This document shows positions 9,785-17,687 of a stretch of 64,000 nt of DNA, piece after piece (within the stretch, counting starts at the first letter, position 1; the number at the start of each line of letters is the position of its first letter). The notes below the pieces were generated by a model that had not been told where the DNA came from, did no database searches, and worked only from the letters and a program-made list of their open reading frames with translations. This stretch comes from Bacteroidales bacterium (GTDB taxonomy: Bacteria > Bacteroidota > Bacteroidia > Bacteroidales > P3): positions 248,001-312,000 of the forward strand of contig JAFVBA010000010.1 in assembly GCA_017480245.1 (NCBI GenBank), read 5' to 3'. The position numbers and the translations under genes were made by a program.

Positions 9785-10827
9785 TTATTCAACAATTAAT
9801 TTCGTAGTCGTTTCTCCTACTTTGACGTAATAAACTCCGCTTTGCAAAGATGTAGTATTTAGCGTGTAGGATGTAGCATTTGGTTTTGTTTCAGATAAAA
9901 CTAATCTGCCTTGCGGGTCATATACATTTATTGTTATATGCTCTGCATTACATACTACATTCTCTATAACTACATAGTCGCTTGCAGGATTCGGATAAAG
10001 GGAGAATGAATTACCTCCTGCAATATCATCTATACCAACACCTCCGCAATCTTCTACAATATTGAACCATTTCCACACGGAACTTGATTGATACACGGCT
10101 TTTTGCCCACAAGGAACTATACAAGTAATATTTTTTGATAATCCTCAAAAGCATAATCTTCTAAATCTGCTGGTACATCAGATTTACAAATTATGGTATC
10201 TAAGCCATTGCAACCGTAAAAAGCATCCGCACCGATGTATTGTAAATTTTTTCCAATAGTTAGTTTCCCGCTTAAAAACATATCACTAAAACAATACATA
10301 AAAGCATTACCATGTATCCCTACAACAGGATGCGATTTTCCGTTAACGGATATATTGTCAGGAATAGATAGATCTACTATCATATTCTCAATCTCAAAGT
10401 CTTCTCCCTCAAACATTGAAGACGGATATGAAAAATCTATAACTACGGCTTCATTGGCATTAGTGAATCCATAATATAAATCACCTATTTTTACACCTTG
10501 AAGTGTTGTGAATGTACCAATTGCCTTAAGATGTTATGTTCATAATCCATAGTGGAGGTCGTGTAAACTTCGTATGTAGTATTTGGGTCTAAACCGAAAA
10601 AAGTTAAATTTTCCCCAAAGTTCTAGTACGCAATTCTTCCCATTTAAAAGAATATTCATCCTGTTTTGTTACCGCAAGAGTAGTGATGCAACCGGATACA
10701 TCCTTATCTCCTGCGATAACTATTACCGAAGTTCTGGTAAGACCTGTTATTGACTATGCAGTAACATTGCCGCTTAATGCTACTGTCGCAATGATTATTG
10801 CTAATAATTTTACTAATTTTTTTTGTT
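9785..10827 (-). pseudogene. Decayed BspA-like leucine-rich-repeat protein with T9SS sorting domain
   Basis: On the minus strand one ancestral protein can be followed through several frames. It has a signal-peptide-like start (KQKKLVKLLAIIIATVALSG, from about 10825) with no start codon and an in-frame TAG shortly after it. A T9SS-protein-like middle part (FGLDPNTTYEVYT) follows, then LRR_5/BspA repeats (IGADAFYGCNGLDTIICKSD), the common CIVPCGQKAVYQ phrase and a T9SS type A sorting domain (SLYPNPASDYVVIE...GVYYVKVGETTTKLIVE) at the end. Three frame changes lie near 10625, 10530 and 10125, and each is explained by loss of one base; the last falls in a run of A. Two fragments remain open (9785-10096 and 10117-10416). 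The gene is therefore almost certainly dead, although it once encoded an exported surface protein. Confidence 0.85.
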
Positions 10828-11802
10828 TTACTGTCCTTTCTTGTTAATTTTGTTATTATAAAACTCTCTCCAATGATTAAGCAATGCGGTCATATATTCT
10901 TCGGATTTTAAACCTTTGAATATTTGCTCTGCTTTAATCCTGCTGTCCGATAATTTGTAACGGATTATTTTGTCTGTATCTACCGAATAGATTATACGGT
11001 TATTCTTCACTGGTTTTTGTTTTACACAACCTTCAAAATTCTTGTTGTCTTTATATATCTCATAAAGACGTTGGTTGTATTCGGTAGGTTTTTCCAACTT
11101 ATCGATGTTCAAATTCAGATTTTTAATAAGTTGTATATAATCTTCTTTGCCCAAAAACTGTGAGAAATTACCGTTGGACAATTTACCCATACGCCAAAGA
11201 TAAGCATCCAAGATATCAAACTGTTGCCAACCGCCGATATACTCCTTATTAGCGAACAACTTTTTTCTTACGGTGTTGAGTTTTGCAACATAATTTGTTA
11301 TATCATTTGTGGAAATATCTAGCACGGAATATAATTTCGGATACATTGTATTGACAATACTGTCATATATAGGAAATCCTACAAAATCCTCTTTGTCGTT
11401 TGCCTTAAATACATAATGAGTGTATTTGCTGAGCAGAGAAAGATTTTTACCTCCCTGTCCCAAATTTTTGGTTATTCCGTAACGGGCATTAAAAAGATTC
11501 TTTGTGTCTTTTTTCTTATCAATAATTTTTTTTGCGTAATCAATAAGAGTCTTATCCGATTTAAAAGACACAATCTTTTCTGCAATATCTTCTATTACGA
11601 AATGATTGAATCCTGCATTTGCAGAATATATTGCATCCAATGCCGTCAGTCGTAAATGTATATTTCCGAAGGAAAACTCAGAGCCGAACAACTTGAGAAG
11701 CAAGACCCGTTGGTCCCGTTCATCTGTCATATCTATTCTCTCATTCTGTGCTATAAGTTCCGTAATCTTCAGAACTTTATTTATATTTTCATAGTTGCAC
11801 AT
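10828..11802 (-). CDS. Protein of unknown function (possible DNA-glycosylase-like fold)
   Basis: The 324-residue protein is basic and soluble, with no signal peptide or membrane segment. The central phrases GGKNLSLLSKYTHYVFK (about 115-131) and FVGFPIYDSIV (about 139-149), and later WQQFDILDAYLWRMGKL, are reminiscent of a group of uncharacterised bacterial proteins related to OGG/HhH-GPD DNA glycosylases. The resemblance is weak and no catalytic lysine-aspartate pair can be assigned with confidence. Its stop abuts the remains of the decayed T9SS gene. An ompA terminator lies upstream, so it needs its own promoter, but no TAnnTTTG word is obvious in the 160 bp gap. Confidence 0.6.
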   Translation of the reverse strand: MCNYENINKVLKITELIAQNERIDMTDERDQRVLLLKLFGSEFSFGNIHLRLTALDAIYSANAGFNHFVIEDIAEKIVSFKSDKTLIDYAKKIIDKKKDTKNLFNARYGITKNLGQGGKNLSLLSKYTHYVFKANDKEDFVGFPIYDSIVNTMYPKLYSVLDISTNDITNYVAKLNTVRKKLFANKEYIGGWQQFDILDAYLWRMGKLSNGNFSQFLGKEDYIQLIKNLNLNIDKLEKPTEYNQRLYEIYKDNKNFEGCVKQKPVKNNRIIYSVDTDKIIRYKLSDSRIKAEQIFKGLKSEEYMTALLNHWREFYNNKINKKGQ

Positions 11803-11907
11803 CTGTGTACAATTTTAATGTTAAACATTCTTTTTATTCTTCGTAGCATTTTAGAATAAAATCATCATCTTACTTTTTGCGCAGATAACCCGCTGCGACC
11901 CCGAGTT

Positions 11908-11944
11908 TAAAAAAAAAAGGTTATCTATTGATAGATAACCTTTT
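11908..11944 (-). terminator. Rho-independent terminator of the OmpA-family gene
   Basis: The stem AAGGTTATCTAT / ATAGATAACCTT with a 2 nt loop is followed on the minus strand by a run of about ten T. It starts about 22 bp after the OmpA-family stop codon. Confidence 0.85.
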
Positions 11945-11965
11945 CATTTGTTAATTGGATTGTTG

Positions 11966-13159
11966 TTATTTGATAATAGCAACTCTGTTCAAATAATCTT
12001 TGTCAAATGGTTGAACAGAACATCCTTTGTAATCAACTTTGATTTTGCTCTTATCAACACCGGCATTGATTAATGCGTTATAAACAGCTTCTGCTCTCTG
12101 TTGAGAAAGTTCCATATTTCTGTTTTCAGAACCCGTCTGGTTGTCAGCATAACCTGTGATTGTGAATGTCTTGTTAGAAGCCTTGATAACATCAGCCATA
12201 TATTTGATGTTGATTTCATTCTTATCTGAAATCTCAGCGCTTCCGATTGGGAAGAAGATGCTTAATGTTACATCATCATTAACTGCAACAGAAGGATTGC
12301 TTTGAGCAGCTTTTCTTAATGCCTCTTGCAATTCTCTTTCTTTGTCAGACAATTGTTTTTTGTAGCGGTCAATTTGTTTCTGGTATTCTGCATTCTTATC
12401 GTTTGCATTCTGCAAATCTTTTTCTAATGCAGAAATTCTGTTGTCGTAAAGAGACTTGTCTATAGGAGTGTAAGCATTGAAACTTCTAACTTTTGAGAAT
12501 TTCCAAGTGAAACCACCAGTTACAGAAACTAAGTTACCGAAAGTCCAATCACTTGCTAAAGAACCTAATTCATCGTAGTTGTCTTTAACGATATTGTCTC
12601 TTAATTCAATATCAAATGTCCAAGCGTCGCAAAGACGGAATCTATTGATATAACCGAAAGGTACAACAAACTCTCTGTTCCAACTGTCGTTATCACCGTC
12701 TAACTGAGAGAACCCGATACCAGCTCCGATAAAGAAGATACCATTGTAGAATCTGTCAGCTTTGTAACGGCAAATCCAGTTTGTTAGGTTTAACATCAAA
12801 TCACCGTGAGCGATGTGATTAAGAACTTTATTAGTTACGCCTTCAGCAGGATTTTGTTTGAATTCAATTCCTTCGTAACCTAATCTCAAACCTACGATAG
12901 GATTAACCCATTTTACCAATTCAGCCTGAACTGTCCAATCAATTTTGTCTGTATTGAAGAAACCGTCAGCATTTGCATCGCTGAAATGGAATGCTTGACC
13001 GAAGAAGTTTGCACCACCACGAACAGATAACTCCCAGTTATCAACAAAACGGTTAGTTTCAAAGTTTCTCCATCTCTGTTTGCTACCCTTCTCAACTTCT
13101 TGAGCGAACATTGTGCCGGCTGTCAATAAAAGGGCTAGCGTAATAACTAATTTTTTCAT
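11966..13159 (-). CDS. OmpA family outer-membrane protein
   Basis: The 397-residue protein starts with a signal peptide (MKKLVITLALLLTAGTMFAQ). An N-terminal beta-barrel-like region (about 25-225) with alternating hydrophobic residues follows. A charged coiled-coil linker (LEKDLQNANDKNAEYQKQ region, about 240-290) leads into an OmpA C-terminal peptidoglycan-binding domain (about 295-390) with FPIGSAEIS and ITGYADNQTGSENRNMELSQQRAEAV. The usual GHTD motif reads GYADNQTG here, and the arginine of the SxxRA motif is kept. It probably anchors the outer membrane to the cell wall. It is monocistronic, with a TAATTTTG promoter upstream and a strong terminator downstream. Such proteins are usually abundant in Bacteroidales. 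Confidence 0.92.
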   Translation of the reverse strand: MKKLVITLALLLTAGTMFAQEVEKGSKQRWRNFETNRFVDNWELSVRGGANFFGQAFHFSDANADGFFNTDKIDWTVQAELVKWVNPIVGLRLGYEGIEFKQNPAEGVTNKVLNHIAHGDLMLNLTNWICRYKADRFYNGIFFIGAGIGFSQLDGDNDSWNREFVVPFGYINRFRLCDAWTFDIELRDNIVKDNYDELGSLASDWTFGNLVSVTGGFTWKFSKVRSFNAYTPIDKSLYDNRISALEKDLQNANDKNAEYQKQIDRYKKQLSDKERELQEALRKAAQSNPSVAVNDDVTLSIFFPIGSAEISDKNEINIKYMADVIKASNKTFTITGYADNQTGSENRNMELSQQRAEAVYNALINAGVDKSKIKVDYKGCSVQPFDKDYLNRVAIIK

Positions 13160-13224
13160 TTGTGTTTTTTAATTTAAATTATTAATAATTTGTTTCTCTA
13201 CTAAATTTCTTACAAATTTGGGTG

Positions 13225-13232
13225 CAAAATTA
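13225..13232 (-). promoter_or_regulatory. Bacteroidota -7 element (TAATTTTG) of the OmpA-family gene
   Basis: GTAATTTTGCACC on the minus strand matches TAnnTTTG about 66 nt before the ATG, leaving a leader of roughly 58 nt. Confidence 0.65.
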
Positions 13233-13403
13233 CAACATTTTCAAATACTGACAAAAAAAATTGCAAAAAATCAACATTTTAAGACAGTTTGTGCGTAATA
13301 TTGTCCCATACTTTGCCATTATTTACGAGTATTTTTGCAAAAGGTTTCATTTTCTGGGCAAAATTTTTTCTTAATACGTAAAAATAATCTTGTTAAATGC
13401 GGA

Positions 13404-13617
13404 AATAATTCTGCAATTTCAAGAATAATTTTTGTAATTTCTCATAATATTTTTGTTTAGACCGTTCAAAAATATATTTCAGACGGTCTGAAATCAGTTT
13501 TGAACCGTCTGAAATTATATTTTGAACCGTCTAAAATAATTTATAAACCGTCTTTGCAGAAATAATATTCGTGATTGCAAAAATAATTTGCGGTGTTACA
13601 GAAATGATTTGCGATTT
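13404..13617. repeat. Phased CCGTCT repeat array (array B)
   Basis: The 620 bp divergent gap 13160-13780 holds an array of AT-rich units with a step of 20-23 bp. AATAATT words lie at 13404 and 13424. CCGT(C/T) or its complement begins at 13462, 13484, 13505, 13528 and 13548. AAAT(A/G)AT words lie at 13560, 13581 and 13602. The core is partly self-complementary (CAGACGGTCTG at 13480-13490, GACCGTTCAAAA against TTTTGAACCGTC). The same GACCGT(T/C)CAAAA words build array G at 41899. The rest of the gap contains promoters on both sides and otherwise nothing recognised. Confidence 0.8.
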
Positions 13618-13652
13618 TGACGATTTTTTTAGGCGGTACCAAAAATTATTTC

Positions 13653-13660
13653 TAAATTTG
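13653..13660 (+). promoter_or_regulatory. Bacteroidota -7 element (TAAATTTG) before the deiminase gene
   Basis: TAAATTTGCAG matches TAnnTTTG about 120 nt before the ATG, just downstream of array B. The leader would be about 113 nt long. Confidence 0.55.
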
Positions 13661-13780
13661 CAGTTTCAAAAATTCGGGAATATACTTATTAATAGACGAA
13701 AACATTTTTTGCTTATGTATAATAATGTATAGAGAACTTTGTTTTTGAAAACGAAATAAACAGTTAAAAATATAAATACT

Positions 13781-15892
13781 ATGACAAAAGTAAGAAAAAC
13801 ACTGATGTTTGCAGTTATGTCCTGTTTTATATTTACGGCAGCGAATGCTCAAATAAACAAAGCAGAACAAAAACAGCAGAGAAAACAAATGCTTGAAATA
13901 AACAAGCAAATGACAAGTGAGGAAATCAATGATTATTACAATCAGATGATGCAAAGAAAGCCTAACAGGGCTGCAGCAACCACTCTTCCGACAAAAAGTG
14001 CGGAAAAATCCGTAAGTAAGAAAGATTTAGAGGTGCCGGAGGATATGATTTTCCCTATCGAAAGCGACGAGGTGCAGGCAATTTTGATTGAATGGCCTTA
14101 TATAACCCGTCAGAAAGGAACTAACAATTATGCAGAGGCAGTTTTTGACGGCTATGGCTTAGTTTCTGCAGGGTATAACTACACTGTAGTTGAAACGACG
14201 AGTACTCCTGACGTTGCTTCCTCAAGTAATTACGCTAAATTGCACGGAAAACTTGCCAACTCAATACAAAAACACGCTCAGGTTTGGATTGACGTTTGGT
14301 ATGACGAAGATACCGTTACCATTAAGAACTATATGGAATCTCTTGGCACACCTTTGACCAATTATAAGTTCTTTGTTCATCCGGGTAACTCATTTTGGGC
14401 AAGAGATTGGGGTCCTGTAGCTTTCTATTACGGAGATGACGACGAAATTGCCTTTATGGACTTTGAATATTACGGAGGAAGACCTATGGACGACCAACTT
14501 CCTATTCAGATTGCTAAGGATTTGGGTTGGAAATGCTACACTAATACCATAGAATACGAAGGCGGAAATATTCTTGTAGATGGTTTGGGGTCTTTATTCA
14601 CCACTTCTGCCGTTTATGAGACCAATCAAGATTCTTACGGCTTGTATTATTTGGATACAACTGGAACTACTCCTCAAATCGGCTATTATACCAAGAAGAG
14701 TTTGACAAAACAGCAGGTTCAGGACTCTATTAAACATCTTATGAATTTGACTAACATTACCGTTGTGCCTGCATTGCAATATGACGGCGGTACTGGACAT
14801 ATTGATTTGTATGCAGATATGTGGGAAGAGGCAGGTTTTGTTGCTGCTAAGTACCCTGAGGCTCTTGCTACTTGGACTGACGCTAAAAGAGTGGAAAGCA
14901 ATATTGATTCATTCACTTCAAAAACCAACTGGTTCGGCAATAATTACGATGTAGTCAGAGTTCCGCTTCCTACAAAGAATAACGGTTCTTGGTACACTAA
15001 TGGTACGGATTACAACCGCTACACTCGTTGTTGGGCTAACCACACTTTTGTAAATGATGCTATAATTCAGCCTGTTTTCTACGATACTACAAAGACCGGA
15101 ACCTCTGCAGGAGACGTTGAAGGCAACAAACAAGCATTGAATGTATTGAAAACAGCTTATCCTGGTTACACTTTCGAGGAAATAGACGTGAGAAGTTTTG
15201 ACGGATACGGCGGAGCAATCCACTGTATTACCAAACAAATTCCGGCAGATAACCCTGTAAGAATCTATCATCAACCAGCACGTTGGTTTAATACACAAGA
15301 TAACGGTTCAACTTACAAATTAGAGGTATTTTCTCAGAACAAGAGCGGAATAAGTACTGTAAAAGTTTCTTACAGACTTGCATCTGAAGACTCTTGGAAA
15401 GAAATCACTTTAACTTCTGCAGGCAATAACAAATACACTGGTGAAATAGCATTGGATGCAAACGCAAACAATGATACATTATTCTACTATATTTCTTCTA
15501 CATCCAACAACGGCAAAACAATAACAAAACCTATGACAGCACATCAAGGCGGTTATTACATTATGCCTTATGGTAAAGATGTAAATACTTATTATAATGA
15601 CTATGCTTACGATACTACTATAACAGTTGGTATAAATACTTTGGTACTTGAAGGTATCTCTGAAATATATCCTAATCCTGCAACGGATAACGCAACAATA
15701 AGCGTTAATAATACTAATGATTTGTATTATAGAATCATTAATTTGAAAGGTCAAGTTCAACAAGGCGGTAAGATTGCAAAGAATACCGCTAATTATGAGT
15801 TGGATGTTAAAAACCTTAAGACAGGAAACTATTGGGTTATCTTCACTGACGGCAACCTTTCTACATCAAGAAAACTTGTTATAGTAAAATAA
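13781..15892 (+). CDS. Secreted agmatine/peptidylarginine deiminase-family enzyme with T9SS sorting domain
   Basis: The 703-residue protein has a signal peptide (MTKVRKTLMFAVMSCFIFTAANA, 1-23) and a PF04371-type deiminase domain (about 85-490). Candidate catalytic residues of this guanidino-group-modifying fold are visible: Asp209 in ARDWGPV, His340 and Asp342 in GGTGHIDLY, and Cys482 in GGAIHCITKQIP. An Ig-like region (about 495-600) and a T9SS type A sorting domain (ISEIYPNPATDNATISV...KLVIVK, about 620-703) follow. This layout matches Porphyromonas PPAD, which converts protein C-terminal arginine to citrulline and releases ammonia; substrate specificity here (peptidyl-arginine or agmatine) is not settled by sequence. 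It is monocistronic with a strong terminator. Confidence 0.9.
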   Translation: MTKVRKTLMFAVMSCFIFTAANAQINKAEQKQQRKQMLEINKQMTSEEINDYYNQMMQRKPNRAAATTLPTKSAEKSVSKKDLEVPEDMIFPIESDEVQAILIEWPYITRQKGTNNYAEAVFDGYGLVSAGYNYTVVETTSTPDVASSSNYAKLHGKLANSIQKHAQVWIDVWYDEDTVTIKNYMESLGTPLTNYKFFVHPGNSFWARDWGPVAFYYGDDDEIAFMDFEYYGGRPMDDQLPIQIAKDLGWKCYTNTIEYEGGNILVDGLGSLFTTSAVYETNQDSYGLYYLDTTGTTPQIGYYTKKSLTKQQVQDSIKHLMNLTNITVVPALQYDGGTGHIDLYADMWEEAGFVAAKYPEALATWTDAKRVESNIDSFTSKTNWFGNNYDVVRVPLPTKNNGSWYTNGTDYNRYTRCWANHTFVNDAIIQPVFYDTTKTGTSAGDVEGNKQALNVLKTAYPGYTFEEIDVRSFDGYGGAIHCITKQIPADNPVRIYHQPARWFNTQDNGSTYKLEVFSQNKSGISTVKVSYRLASEDSWKEITLTSAGNNKYTGEIALDANANNDTLFYYISSTSNNGKTITKPMTAHQGGYYIMPYGKDVNTYYNDYAYDTTITVGINTLVLEGISEIYPNPATDNATISVNNTNDLYYRIINLKGQVQQGGKIAKNTANYELDVKNLKTGNYWVIFTDGNLSTSRKLVIVK

Positions 15893-15914
15893 GAGTTTCT
15901 TATAATTAAATATT

Positions 15915-15956
15915 CAGGGTTCAAAGAAAACTATTATTCTTTGAACCTTGTTTTTT
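15915..15956 (+). terminator. Rho-independent terminator of the deiminase gene
   Basis: The stem CAGGGTTCAAAGAA / TTCTTTGAACCTTG with an 8 nt loop is followed by TTTTTT, 22 bp after the stop. Confidence 0.88.
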
Positions 15957-16039
15957 ATATCTTTTTTAAGATTTTATAAACTACATTATGAAATCTTAAA
16001 CTTTTTTAATCAGTTGATTTAAAGCATATCAAAACTTGT

Positions 16040-16129
16040 CGAAATAAAGTGCCGAATCTCGAAATTGTTTTCAGAAAACATTTTACTCTTTTCAAAAAAG
16101 AATTTATTGATTCGGCACCTTATTTTGAC
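16040..16129. repeat. Dispersed ~90 bp palindromic element, copy C1
   Basis: The ends AAATAAAGTGCCGAATC and GATTCGGCACCTTATTTT are inverted repeats. The interior carries ATTGTTTTCAGAAAACATTTT. The reverse complement of 54106-54195 matches this copy over its whole length with only about ten differences, so it is a dispersed element present in both orientations. No open frame is inside. It lies in the 352 bp gap before purQ; the rest of the gap holds the upstream terminator and the purQ promoter. Confidence 0.85.
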
Positions 16130-16210
16130 AGAATGAAAACGTCAGTTCTGATTGCATTATTTTATTTTTTCTTTTTTAAATAATTTTATTTTCAATTGAA
16201 ATTCTTTTCG

Positions 16211-16218
16211 TATCTTTG
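16211..16218 (+). promoter_or_regulatory. Bacteroidota -7 element (TATCTTTG) of purQ
   Basis: TATCTTTGCACC matches TAnnTTTG with the start codon 26 nt after the element. Confidence 0.7.
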
Positions 16219-16244
16219 CACCTGTAAATAAAATTTTTTTAGAT

Positions 16245-16937
16245 ATGAAATTCGGAGTTGTTACTTTTCCCGGGTCTAATTGCGACCACGATATGTACTA
16301 TGTACTAAAACATATAGAAAAACAAGACGTTGTTAATTTGTGGCATAAAGAAAGTGATTTACAGGGTTGTGATATGATTATCCTTCCGGGAGGTTTTTCC
16401 TACGGAGACTATCTTCGCAGCGGTGCAATCGCAAAACTTTCCCCTATAATGAACAGCGTAATTGATTTTGCCAACAAAGGCGGTTTGGTATTGGGAGTTT
16501 GCAACGGTTTTCAGATACTTTGCGAAAGCGGATTGTTGGAAGGAACTCTTTTACACAACAACAATCAAAAGTTTATCTGCCATAACCAATTTATTGCCCC
16601 TCAAACCAACAGTACAATCTTTACCAAAGAGGCGCAAGTGGGAAAAGCGTTGAATATTCCTATTGCGCACGGCGAAGGAAGGTATTTTGCATACGAAGAT
16701 ACATTGAAAAAACTTAATGATAACGAGCAAGTGCTTTTCCGTTATTGCAATGAAAAAGGTGAAATCTTACCTGAATACAACCCTAACGGAAGCGTTGAGA
16801 ATATTGCGGGAATTACCAATAAGAACAAGAACGTTTTCGGTATGATGCCGCACCCTGAGCGTTGCGCTGACGCAGAATTGGGTAACACGGACGGAAAAAT
16901 TTTGTTTGATTCGTTGATTAAGAATTTTGTAAAGTAA
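16245..16937 (+). CDS. purQ: phosphoribosylformylglycinamidine synthase, glutaminase subunit
   Basis: PurQ supplies ammonia from glutamine to PurL, which converts FGAR to FGAM in purine synthesis. The 230-residue class I glutamine amidotransferase shows VTFPGSNCDHDMYYV at the N-terminus, LPGGFSYGDYLRSGA (about 47-61), the nucleophile Cys86 in GVCNGFQILCESG, and His203/Glu205 in MMPHPERCADAELG. The length and motifs match the stand-alone PurQ used with small PurL and PurS rather than the fused large PurL; neither partner is in this window. The rnhB gene follows after 58 bp, possibly on the same transcript. Confidence 0.95.
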   Translation: MKFGVVTFPGSNCDHDMYYVLKHIEKQDVVNLWHKESDLQGCDMIILPGGFSYGDYLRSGAIAKLSPIMNSVIDFANKGGLVLGVCNGFQILCESGLLEGTLLHNNNQKFICHNQFIAPQTNSTIFTKEAQVGKALNIPIAHGEGRYFAYEDTLKKLNDNEQVLFRYCNEKGEILPEYNPNGSVENIAGITNKNKNVFGMMPHPERCADAELGNTDGKILFDSLIKNFVK

Positions 16938-16995
16938 TTAAAGAATAGTATTTGTAAGAACTATAATTATTATAGGTCTTATATTTTGTTTATTT

Positions 16996-17598
16996 ATGCT
17001 GTCGGCAAGATACTTTTCAGATAAAAATATATTGGAATGCGGCATAGACGAAGCAGGTAGGGGATGCCTTGCAGGAAGTGTCTATGCCGCAGCCGTTATT
17101 CTGCCGAAAGATTTCTCGCATCCACTCTTGAATGATTCCAAACAACTAACCGATAATCAAAGACGCAAACTCCGTCCGATAATAGAAGAAAACGCTTTGG
17201 CTTATGCCGTTGCTGAGGTAACAAATACGGAGATTGACAAAATAAATATTCTTGAAGCGTCAATACTTGCTATGAACCGCGCCGTAAAACAACTGAAATT
17301 TACACCCGAATTTCTTTTGATTGACGGCAACCGCTTTCATACTAACACAAAAATACCATTTAAAACGATAGTTAAAGGAGATGCTACCTTTATGTCAATT
17401 GCTGCGGCATCAATATTGGCAAAAACTTACCGAGATGATGCAATGATTGAACTTTCTTCGCAATTCCCTGAGTATAATTGGCAAAAGAATAAAGGCTATC
17501 CTACAAAAGACCACCGTTTGGCAATAAAACAATTCGGTATAACGCCTTATCACCGTCGCACGTTCAATCTTTTGGGCGAACCGTCTTTGTTTGATTAA
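16996..17598 (+). CDS. rnhB: ribonuclease HII
   Basis: RNase HII cuts RNA in RNA-DNA hybrids and removes single ribonucleotides from DNA. The 200-residue protein shows the signature [21 protein letters not shown] with catalytic Asp18 and Glu19. LLIDGN (about 112-117) holds another metal-binding aspartate. [15 protein letters not shown] carries the last one, and [13 protein letters not shown] is typical of the C-terminal region. The ATG at 16996 gives the normal start just before the domain. A weak imperfect hairpin with a T run lies after the stop. Confidence 0.95.
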   Translation: MLSARYFSDKNILECGIDEAGRGCLAGSVYAAAVILPKDFSHPLLNDSKQLTDNQRRKLRPIIEENALAYAVAEVTNTEIDKINILEASILAMNRAVKQLKFTPEFLLIDGNRFHTNTKIPFKTIVKGDATFMSIAAASILAKTYRDDAMIELSSQFPEYNWQKNKGYPTKDHRLAIKQFGITPYHRRTFNLLGEPSLFD

Positions 17599-17622
17599 CC
17601 GTTTGTTACAAAGTATAAAATT

Positions 17623-17660
17623 AAAGTCCCACTTTATTTTACTGAAGTGAGGCTTTTTTT
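17623..17660 (+). terminator. Imperfect terminator after rnhB
   Basis: AAAGTCCCACTT pairs with AAGTGAGGCTTT (one mismatch and one G-T pair) and is followed by a T run, 25 bp after the rnhB stop. Confidence 0.6.
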
Positions 17661-17687
17661 TGCTAAATCGCTTATTAAGATTACGGG

